Source: DAOTTX01 sp034437515 (GTDB lineage Bacteria; Chloroflexota; Anaerolineae; Aggregatilineales; Phototrophicaceae). From it: a stretch of DNA of 7,987 nucleotides. Each line of letters begins with the position of its first letter. Within the stretch, counting starts at the first letter, position 1. Shown piece after piece: positions 1-6,589 of this stretch. The position numbers and the translations under genes are program-made. Where the stretch lies: positions 1-7,987 of the forward strand of contig DAOTTX010000436.1 of NCBI GenBank assembly GCA_034437515.1, written 5' to 3'. The notes under the pieces are model-generated. The model saw nothing but the letters and a program-made list of their open reading frames with translations. It had not been told where the DNA came from and did no database searches.

Positions 1-73
1 TGTAATTTGCATTCATTTGCCCAGGGGGTAATGTGCCTGGTAATCATCAGCGGTGCTCATACTGGCATCGGTT
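1..73 (-). other. Left-edge stretch, possible start of a further gene
   Basis: After the TAG of the ATPase gene (76-74), the minus strand offers three overlapping starts: ATG at 60, which closes after 15 codons (stop at 15-13); ATG at 47, which stays open to the edge (MITRHITPWANECKL); and ATG at 16, overlapping the stop of the first as ATGA. None has a clear ribosome-binding site, and too few residues are visible to name a product. There is no hairpin followed by a T-run, so the operon may continue to the left. Confidence 0.2.
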
Positions 74-1114
74 CTAGTCAGATACCTTTTTTCCGATGTC
101 GGGTAATGAAACTCCCAATAACTCCAGCTCTGCCTGCCGCCGATGTTCTCGTGGGTAGAACTTGATGCGCTCTCCTGCTGTGATTCCCTTTATGTAGTTG
201 CGGAGCTTTTCGTCGGCTTCTAGACGTTCTAGAATGTGGGGAAGATGATGTTCGTCATCTCGCCGAAGCCGTTCTACAGCTTTATCAACATGTCTGGGCT
301 CAACAGTGGGCCCATGTCGAGTCAGATAGCGGCAGACCCACTGAGTCAAGTATAGTTGGCCTCCTACCCAATGGACAATTCGATCTGATATTAATATGGT
401 TTGTCTCTGAATTTCTTTATCATAGGTGTCTGGAAACAAGTTTTGGAAAGTATCCAGGTGGTTACCAAAGAGGTGCCAGACCAACCGATTCGTGCTCTGC
501 CTATCAAAATCACACAGACGCACGCGTTGGGCGATGTTGAAGGGAGAAATCTTGTCGTCTTGGATCAGATCACGAGGGTGAAAAGCGCCCGCCAGCAAGA
601 AAGTGAGCTGCTTGAGTTCAGTCTCCGCCTGACGCGAATTGTACACATCGCGCAGCACGCTGAAGAATTCGGTCGCACCGGGAAAGGTCACGGCGCCGAT
701 CTCGTCCAGGGCGATTACCACACGCCGCTGGACATCAGTGGCAAACATTGCGACATCACACAAAAACTCTCGCCAGCCGGCGCTGTTTTGGGGGATGGCA
801 GGCCATTGATCGCGCGGGATAAAACCGCGCAGTTGGCGGAGGATGCGCGGGCAAAGCTTCTGATACCAGGTTGCCTCGGTCGAGTGGTTGGGCGTGGACA
901 CGTCCACGTAAGCAAAAGCCATACCACTCAAAGCAGTGTGACACATCAGATGGTTAATCAAGCTGGTTTTGCCTTGTTGACGCGGCTCAATGAGGAGCAA
1001 GTATTCCACCGCGCGCAAGTGGCTCAACGCTTTGCCGTCGGCTGGACGCCAAACGTAGATGTCAGCGTGATCATCGGTCAATGGACCACCAACTTTGAAT
1101 TGAACGGGTTTCAT
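74..1114 (-). CDS. AAA_35-type P-loop ATPase
   Basis: The protein has 346 residues. I chose the ATG at 1114-1112 because it overlaps the stop of the tubulin-like gene as ATGA and has AGGAG 8 nt upstream; the same frame runs open further up to an ATG at 1408, but that part only shadows the preceding gene. The start of the domain, ADIYVWRPADGKALSHL at 17-33, and the variant P-loop EPRQQGKTSL at 43-52 (K49, T50) match the AAA-like AAA_35 family, where the first P-loop glycine is replaced. Walker B is VVIALDE at 132-138 (D137, E138). 'ISPFNIAQRVRLCDFD' and 'GGQLYLTQWVCRYL' further on are also family hallmarks. No effector, repeat or membrane domain follows, so it is an ATPase module alone. It is likely made in step with the upstream ATPase fusion and may work with it; that partnership is inference. 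Confidence 0.85.
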   Translation of the reverse strand: MKPVQFKVGGPLTDDHADIYVWRPADGKALSHLRAVEYLLLIEPRQQGKTSLINHLMCHTALSGMAFAYVDVSTPNHSTEATWYQKLCPRILRQLRGFIPRDQWPAIPQNSAGWREFLCDVAMFATDVQRRVVIALDEIGAVTFPGATEFFSVLRDVYNSRQAETELKQLTFLLAGAFHPRDLIQDDKISPFNIAQRVRLCDFDRQSTNRLVWHLFGNHLDTFQNLFPDTYDKEIQRQTILISDRIVHWVGGQLYLTQWVCRYLTRHGPTVEPRHVDKAVERLRRDDEHHLPHILERLEADEKLRNYIKGITAGERIKFYPREHRRQAELELLGVSLPDIGKKVSD

Positions 1115-4100
1115 TCGCTTTGCTCCTGGTACTCTTCGGTCAGGATTTCCAGCATATCGTCCAGGGTTATCGTCCCAGCCACCACACGGGGGAAAGCTTC
1201 CACGGCAAACTCGTAACCGGTGGGGGTACGCTTGAGGAGAGAGCGCAGATCTACCAGGCGTTGCAGGGCATCGTCCACATCGCGGGCCTTGGGATGCAGG
1301 TTGCAGCGGTTCGCCAGTGCCTGGCGCACAGCACTCATAGTGCGCACGGTCTCGTTGTTGGTCATCAGTAGGGAGATTATCTTCTCCAACGGGGTGGCAG
1401 CCTCCCAATAGGTGCTGAGAAAGTCGTTGCGCTGGAAGCCAGGGTCTTCAATAACAACGTCCACATCGTCCAACCTGATGCGGCGGGTGCCTTGTTCGTT
1501 GAGTCGCTTAATGAGACGATGGCAAAGACGCTGAACGACATTCGGGTGACCCGAAGTGAAGGCCCAGATGCGGTCTACGATGGCTTTCTCGTCCTCCAAT
1601 TCGATCTCCAGTTGCTTCATCGGCCGGGTGATCAATTCATCGACAGCACGAAAATCAAGCGAGCCAAGCAACATCTCGTTCGCGAAATTGAACAAAGGGC
1701 TCTTGGGATCCCGTAAGGCATCACGCAGGGTGCGCTCACCGCTGAGGACAATCTGAGCACGACCAGAGTTGGATAGAGCCCGTAGTGCATTGAACAGAGG
1801 CCAGCCAGCGGCCCGGTCGGCGGGGACGAGTTTATCAGCCTCATCTAGCAGCAAAACAAGAGGCTTGTCCTCAAATGAAGACTGTAGTAGATCACTAAAC
1901 GTAGCAAGGGCAGCAGGCGGCGGCTCTGGGCGCCAATCGCGGATTGTAGCGGCGAGGAAAGTATCATAGGTGGATGTGGTAGAACAATCGTGGTATACCG
2001 TACGGAAGCCAGCGGCAGGTAGACGGAAGCGATGCAGACGCAAGAGGATAGAAGTTTTGCCAAAACGACGACCACCAATAAGAAAGTAACTGCTCGCGCC
2101 GATCCTACCTGCAATCGCCCGCAATTCTTCCTCGCGGCCAGAGAAGACCAAATCACCGACCACTGGCCCAGTTATGTTATATGGAGATATTCTGTCGATG
2201 TCTATTCGGGCTAGAAAAAAGGAACGAAACCTGGACAGCGGGGTTGGACTATCTAGCAGGTCTTCTATCTCCTGATGCCCTATTGCCACTACATCAATAC
2301 CATGTCCTGATTTCATTTTGTCAACGATGATTGGCCGCAAGTAGTCGAGTGCATCTTGTTTGTCAAATAACACCAGCAAAGCAATACTTTGATTAAAATC
2401 CTGCAGCGATAATTGTAAAATTTCTGCCTCTTTAGTACCGAAATCTCTCCATCCACTGAACACCAGGGGAATTCTCGGCGATATTCTCGCTTCCTGACGC
2501 TCGAATAGAACGTCCTCCATGAAATGAGTAGTGTCTAACTCTGTGACAAAGAGTCCATTGACTAGGCGTGGAGTTTGAGCAGGACACGTGAGCATCTCCT
2601 CAAAGTGGCGACACATCCGGACCAAGTAGTGATGCTGTTCAATATGAAATTGTGATTCTATATTCTCTCTCGCCAACATCCATACAACGTCATCAGCAAC
2701 TGCCTTGCGTCCTATGGAAGAAAAAAGAGATAGAACTGCGTCATATTCGTGAATGACCTGAAAGACTTTATCCTGTATCTGCTCTAGTAATCGAGAGATT
2801 TCCTCTTGGAGCACTAAATGCATTACTGTGCCCATATCGCGGACGCTTTGCGCATCGCTTCGCTTGAACCATACAACCTTTTCTGAGAGAAAGGGCTGCA
2901 AGTACTGCTCCACCCGACAGCGAGCGTTGGTTGATACCCACACCGAGCGGCTTGGTTTCCCCTTCTCAGAAAGCCCCACTGCCTCGGCGACCTGGCGAAC
3001 TCCTTGACTGACGTCGCCCACCGAAACGGTGAACGGATTCTCGATGTGTCCCAAGGAAACTCCCAGTCGCTTTAGGTGATCAACCAGGTGAATCATCATC
3101 TGATCCGGGACGCTGGGCTTTTGCGTGACTTTGAGTACAAAGTTTTGGAGCGCGTTTAGGTACAAGCGCGCCAGTTGTTCGCCGGTTGGTAATGCATTAA
3201 AGAGGGGGACCAGTGCCCTCACCAGGTGGCTGTCGCTGAGCAGAAGACGGCGCTCGGCGCCGTTTTGCTTCAGGTTCAAAAAGATTTCTGTACTCTCCTG
3301 CCCGGTCTCGTCATTCCAGAACGTCCCCTCCCGGATCAGGCCATAAGCACAGGCCATGGTAAAGATGTTCAGTTTTGCCTCGTCGCCCATAGCGACGACT
3401 AGTTCCGGCGACAAGGGACGCTGACGATTGTCCGGTTCGCCCAGGGTCTCGATCCTCCCCTCATAGTCGGTCGCGTTCTGCTCCTCGGGAAAGAGATGCA
3501 GGCTCCCACGGCCCTTGTAAAGTTTGGCGCGGTAGTCTGGTTCACAAGCAACGAACTGATCCACGGCGCTCAAGCGGACACCTCGGGCGATCTCGAGAAT
3601 AGTGCAGGCGCCCTGACTCTCAGCAGATACGTCTATGTTCATCCCCTGGTCACGTAAAGTGCTGCGAGCGTCATCCAGGAAGCGGCGGGCCTCGTCGGAG
3701 GCGTGGGTCAGGTTGAAGGAAACGTACCGCTCGTGGAACATGGTCTTGTCGTTGACCGCTGGGTGATACCGCAGGAAAGGCTCGTTGATCTGCCCAGCGA
3801 CGTTGACGAAACTAGCCGAGGAGGTGAACTCATCCTCGACTCGGTCAGCGACGGTGACGCTCTCTCGAACCACCTGAAAGAGCTGCTTGGCCCCGCTGAA
3901 AAAGCCTTGGGCGATCTTTTCTGCTCCTCTGGCCTCCTCGGTCCACATCGTGACCAGCTTGTATCCCAGCGGGTCGGTCTCCTCGACCCGTTCCCACGTC
4001 ATCCCCGTCTCACCGCGCACCTGGCCCAGCACCCGCGTCCCCACTATGCCAGAGTGTTCGGGCAGCCGATAGAGCTGGTCCTCGAATTCCGGGTTGGTCA

Positions 4101-6201
4101 GATAACGCCGCACCTTGACCTGTTTCTTGTCAGCGCGGTTCTTTTCGTGGGTGCGCTCCCAGCGGGCCAGCAGCTTGTCCACCTCTTGCCAGGTCGCTTG
4201 CCAGTTCTCTAGCTCTAGCGCAGCGTGGTCGATGACGCTTGGGTTTTTATCCTGATCATAATCGGCGGCGCCCAAGGCATCAAGCACGTCTATGACCACC
4301 CGGTAGATACGCTGATGCAGGAGCATCTCCATCTTGTCGTAGAACAGGCCGATGTAGGCATCCTGCGCCTTGCGGGCATCCGATTTTCCGAGCAACGCAA
4401 AGGTCCTGCTGTCCTTGGTATCGTACATCCAGGTGATAGCATTACGCAGTTCCTCGCTCGTCTGGCGAATGCGGGCGTCTATGTCAATCTGCCCGTATTC
4501 ACCCTTCAGGATCTCCTTGAAGTGCACTAACTTATCCTTGAGCGTAGCGACCATCGCTCGAACAAAGACGAGCCGGGCCGGCGACAGCATCTTGGAGCGC
4601 GGGTCGCGGCGGTTAAGGGCGTCCAACAGCGCGGCATCCAACGCCTCGGAGAAGCGCAAACGGAGCGCCTCTCGGTAACGGCCCAGGATCTTGTCCCACT
4701 CTCCGCCCAGACGGGCATCCTCGTCGTTGGGATCAATCCGCGGCCCCAGGCAATCGTCCATGAACTGCTCGCTCAAATTAAGCAGCCGGGTGTACCCGGT
4801 GTCATAGTCCTCGCGCTTGTATTCTCCCTCCTTAGTGGGAATCAGGTTGCTGGATAGGTGAGAGAGCCACCCTTCCAGGTCCTGATAGTCCTCGGTGTAG
4901 GCGCTCTCGGAGAGAGAAATGAGATTGAACAAGCCGGGCCAACTCGCGTCAGGCGTCTCTGGGCCCATACGGCGGGTGACGGCAATTGCCTTTTGGATCA
5001 CACCGGGATTAACGCGCCCATGAACCGTGTTTTCGTAAAACACCTCCTCAGTCTCTTTGAGGGCGTCCTGTTCCACCAGCGCGCGGGTCTTTTTGTCTGC
5101 GATGGGGAGGAACTGCCGCGCTACCATCTCGCGCAAGAAGCGGTAACTAAAGCTCTCGATCACGTCATCGGCCGGAAAGATGTAGGTCATCACGTTGAAA
5201 CTGCTGTACTGCCAGCCTTCTTCCTTGTCATAGTGCTGTCCGGCATTCGCCCGGTTGGTGGCGACGGTGTCTCCCAGGCTGCCATCCACGTGCGCCATGA
5301 TGAAATCAGAGATGACCGGAAATACGCCCCGCATCGGGTCGCCGCCCAGGTCGGCGTCGCCGATGGTGCTGGGACTGGCAGTGTCCACTAGGTAGACGTG
5401 ATCCAATGGCTGATTCGTGCTCCAGGTGATGGAGCGGATGTCCGTATCGTAGCGGATCATGTAGGGCAGCGCCGTACTGTGCGTGCGGATGAAGCGATCC
5501 AATTCCCGCAAAGCGGCGTAGGAGTTGGGCTTCAGGTTGGTCGGGTCGTTCATCTTGGTCGTGTAGGCGCTGAAAGCGTCGGGCAGGACGATGATTGCCG
5601 ACACGCCTATAGACTGCCACTTGCTGTTCGAATGAACGGCGTGACGCACCAGGTTGGCGATATCTACGACGAAGCCAGACCCCGTGCCGCCAGCCACCGA
5701 TCCGACGATAAAGACGAGCCGTTTGCTCTGTTCGACTTTGACGCTGTCTACCGGCCGTTCCTCCTCCGGCTCACCGTACATACGTGTAATGGCATCTACA
5801 ATAGTATCGTAAACCATTCTCCACTGTAAAAAGAGAGCCAAGCGCCCCAAGGGGCGACGCTGTTGAGCACCGCCACGTATATCGCGCTCGGATGGCGACA
5901 CTATACGGTCCAGCTTTTCCTTTTCTAGCCATCCCATATAGGCAGTAGTGCGACCAAGGGCCAGATCCGCAGAGACGGTATCTAACGTTATTCCCGGCTT
6001 GCTAACGATATGTAAAAACTCGGATGGATCAAGACGTACGTTGTTGACAGTGTCATTATCTCGTAAGCCATCAGTGTCCATTGCGAGCAGCACTATATTG
6101 TCAGGGGTCTGTCCATAGGTTTCAAGCAACCGCTCCTTGAGAATCGTTAAGCATGCCTTGCCAGTCCCCCCTAAACCTATAATCAATACCCTTTTAGGCA
6201 C
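1111..6201 (-). CDS. Tubulin-like (Tub_2) GTPase fused to a C-terminal AAA/STAND-type ATPase
   Basis: This 1696-residue protein starts at GTG (6201-6199) behind a strong AGGAGG. The N-terminal ~345 residues look like the bacterial Tub_2 tubulin/FtsZ-like family: glycine loop GLGGTG at 9-14, the acidic strand end AMDTD at 40-44, the QQRRPLGRLALF block at 113-124, and the tubulin signature AGGTGSG at 170-176, expected to bind the GTP phosphates. NSYAALRELDRF at 226-237 also fits this family. Residues ~345-1330 are a large mainly helical region with no domain I can name; LHLFPEEQNATDYE at 901-914 looks like a motif shared by large proteins of this kind. From 'ISPYNITGPV' onward comes a P-loop ATPase: FSGREEE at 1353-1359, Walker A G-x4-GKT at 1376-1383 with K1382, Walker B LLLDEAD at 1450-1456, and a later GHPNVVQRLC helix typical of this ATPase type. 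No membrane segment or signal peptide is seen, so it is probably cytoplasmic. It is translationally coupled to the next ATPase gene. Domain calls are firm; the cellular role is unknown. Confidence 0.88.
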   Translation of the reverse strand: MPKRVLIIGLGGTGKACLTILKERLLETYGQTPDNIVLLAMDTDGLRDNDTVNNVRLDPSEFLHIVSKPGITLDTVSADLALGRTTAYMGWLEKEKLDRIVSPSERDIRGGAQQRRPLGRLALFLQWRMVYDTIVDAITRMYGEPEEERPVDSVKVEQSKRLVFIVGSVAGGTGSGFVVDIANLVRHAVHSNSKWQSIGVSAIIVLPDAFSAYTTKMNDPTNLKPNSYAALRELDRFIRTHSTALPYMIRYDTDIRSITWSTNQPLDHVYLVDTASPSTIGDADLGGDPMRGVFPVISDFIMAHVDGSLGDTVATNRANAGQHYDKEEGWQYSSFNVMTYIFPADDVIESFSYRFLREMVARQFLPIADKKTRALVEQDALKETEEVFYENTVHGRVNPGVIQKAIAVTRRMGPETPDASWPGLFNLISLSESAYTEDYQDLEGWLSHLSSNLIPTKEGEYKREDYDTGYTRLLNLSEQFMDDCLGPRIDPNDEDARLGGEWDKILGRYREALRLRFSEALDAALLDALNRRDPRSKMLSPARLVFVRAMVATLKDKLVHFKEILKGEYGQIDIDARIRQTSEELRNAITWMYDTKDSRTFALLGKSDARKAQDAYIGLFYDKMEMLLHQRIYRVVIDVLDALGAADYDQDKNPSVIDHAALELENWQATWQEVDKLLARWERTHEKNRADKKQVKVRRYLTNPEFEDQLYRLPEHSGIVGTRVLGQVRGETGMTWERVEETDPLGYKLVTMWTEEARGAEKIAQGFFSGAKQLFQVVRESVTVADRVEDEFTSSASFVNVAGQINEPFLRYHPAVNDKTMFHERYVSFNLTHASDEARRFLDDARSTLRDQGMNIDVSAESQGACTILEIARGVRLSAVDQFVACEPDYRAKLYKGRGSLHLFPEEQNATDYEGRIETLGEPDNRQRPLSPELVVAMGDEAKLNIFTMACAYGLIREGTFWNDETGQESTEIFLNLKQNGAERRLLLSDSHLVRALVPLFNALPTGEQLARLYLNALQNFVLKVTQKPSVPDQMMIHLVDHLKRLGVSLGHIENPFTVSVGDVSQGVRQVAEAVGLSEKGKPSRSVWVSTNARCRVEQYLQPFLSEKVVWFKRSDAQSVRDMGTVMHLVLQEEISRLLEQIQDKVFQVIHEYDAVLSLFSSIGRKAVADDVVWMLARENIESQFHIEQHHYLVRMCRHFEEMLTCPAQTPRLVNGLFVTELDTTHFMEDVLFERQEARISPRIPLVFSGWRDFGTKEAEILQLSLQDFNQSIALLVLFDKQDALDYLRPIIVDKMKSGHGIDVVAIGHQEIEDLLDSPTPLSRFRSFFLARIDIDRISPYNITGPVVGDLVFSGREEELRAIAGRIGASSYFLIGGRRFGKTSILLRLHRFRLPAAGFRTVYHDCSTTSTYDTFLAATIRDWRPEPPPAALATFSDLLQSSFEDKPLVLLLDEADKLVPADRAAGWPLFNALRALSNSGRAQIVLSGERTLRDALRDPKSPLFNFANEMLLGSLDFRAVDELITRPMKQLEIELEDEKAIVDRIWAFTSGHPNVVQRLCHRLIKRLNEQGTRRIRLDDVDVVIEDPGFQRNDFLSTYWEAATPLEKIISLLMTNNETVRTMSAVRQALANRCNLHPKARDVDDALQRLVDLRSLLKRTPTGYEFAVEAFPRVVAGTITLDDMLEILTEEYQEQSE
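1123..1127 (-). promoter_or_regulatory. Ribosome-binding site inside the tubulin-like gene, for the AAA_35 ATPase
   Basis: AGGAG lies within the last codons of the tubulin-like gene, 8 nt before the ATG at 1114-1112. Together with the ATGA stop/start overlap it indicates translational coupling and decides the start of the downstream ATPase against the longer in-frame extension. Confidence 0.7.
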
Positions 6202-6206
6202 AACTT

Positions 6207-6212
6207 CCTCCT
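6207..6212 (-). promoter_or_regulatory. Strong Shine-Dalgarno fixing the GTG start of the tubulin-like gene
   Basis: A perfect AGGAGG on the minus strand is followed by a 5-nt spacer (AAGTT) and GTG at 6201-6199. The tubulin-family glycine loop starts nine residues later, as expected for the true N-terminus. This supports the non-ATG start and suggests efficient initiation independent of the weakly supported small gene upstream. Confidence 0.8.
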
Positions 6213-6232
6213 AAATCAGTTTGTTCCCCGCC

Positions 6233-6520
6233 CTACTCATCCTCGATAAATGTCTTGACCACATCAACGTCTGCCCAACCGAGCGAGTCGGCTTTCCACA
6301 CATCCGCCGCCTCAGCAAAAGTGCTTGGAGTGTCGAGTGCAATGTCTTTGAACTCGGACATGGACTCGTGCCTGAACCGGCATAGCCCCAGCGCCAATCC
6401 TATACACATCCTGTTCGCCTCAGCGTTCATACCGAGCTTTTGGTACTTGTCGAGTTCACCCAGAAATGGTGGGGCCAGCACTTCTTCGATCATCTCATGC
6501 GCGGCTTTGCCCGGTCCCAT
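6233..6520 (-). CDS. Small unknown protein, probably the main part of a frameshifted gene
   Basis: This frame encodes 95 residues from an ATG at 6520 to a stop at 6235-6233. I do not recognise the family. The product is acidic at its end (...VVKTFIEDE), soluble, and likely helical, with an Ala/Leu-rich central helix (ANRMCIGLALGLCRF). No convincing Shine-Dalgarno sequence precedes this ATG, and an in-frame TAG lies 21 nt before it. A well-placed ribosome-binding site instead serves an ATG at 6572 in the neighbouring frame, which stops after 25 codons inside this gene. The simplest reading is one gene of about 112 residues, 6572-6233, broken by a +1 change between about 6538 and 6495. Use of the 6520 start by translational coupling is the alternative. 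It sits between the helical-repeat gene and the tubulin-like gene, 31 nt before the latter, so it is probably part of the same operon. Confidence 0.6.
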   Translation of the reverse strand: MGPGKAAHEMIEEVLAPPFLGELDKYQKLGMNAEANRMCIGLALGLCRFRHESMSEFKDIALDTPSTFAEAADVWKADSLGWADVDVVKTFIEDE

Positions 6521-6572
6521 CGTCGTCGAAATCGGGACTGGCTACCACGTCCCAGGCGCCTGTGACGGCCAT
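6495..6572 (-). other. Upstream 25-codon frame, probable true N-terminus of the small gene
   Basis: ATG at 6572-6570 is preceded by AAGAGG with a 4-nt spacer and lies 17 nt after the stop of the helical-repeat gene, as expected for the next operon gene. It reads MAVTGAWDVVASPDFDDD and then a few residues to TGA at 6497-6495. The 95-residue frame is open in parallel from about 6538 onward, so the two frames overlap by about 44 nt. A one-base gain (or two-base loss) in this overlap would join them into a single protein. Runs of GGG, AAA, CCC and TTT occur in the overlap, which are typical indel or sequencing-error sites. It could also be a short leader peptide. Confidence 0.4.
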
Positions 6573-6576
6573 TTTT

Positions 6577-6582
6577 CCTCTT
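6577..6582 (-). promoter_or_regulatory. Ribosome-binding site for the ATG at 6572
   Basis: AAGAGG on the minus strand stands 4 nt before the ATG at 6572-6570. It matters because it favours that start, and therefore the frameshift reading, over the unsupported ATG at 6520. Confidence 0.55.
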
Positions 6583-6589
6583 CAGGTTT

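Noticed and set aside
401..1216. 271-codon open frame on the plus strand
   Set aside because: It is antisense to the ATPase gene, whose Walker motifs and family blocks are clear; its translation shows no recognisable motif.
1115..1408. Upstream in-frame extension of the AAA_35 ATPase to an ATG at 1408
   Set aside because: It lies entirely inside the tubulin-like gene in another frame, its residues are Pro/Arg/Gly-rich and low in structure, and the ATG at 1114 has both a ribosome-binding site and the ATGA overlap.
1112..2190. Separate ATPase gene split from the tubulin-like frame
   Set aside because: The frame is continuous from 6201 to 1111 with no stop, and I saw no ribosome-binding site with a start codon at the domain boundary, so a genuine fusion is the simpler reading.
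3703..5391. Several plus-strand open frames of 100-177 codons opposite the large gene (3703-4212, 4225-4530, 4858-5391)
   Set aside because: All mirror the codon structure of the tubulin-like gene on the other strand and have no motif or ribosome-binding site I can support.
6202..6232. Intergenic gap before the tubulin-like gene as promoter or terminator site
   Set aside because: At 31 nt, filled largely by the ribosome-binding site, it shows no hairpin with a T-run and no convincing -35/-10 pair.
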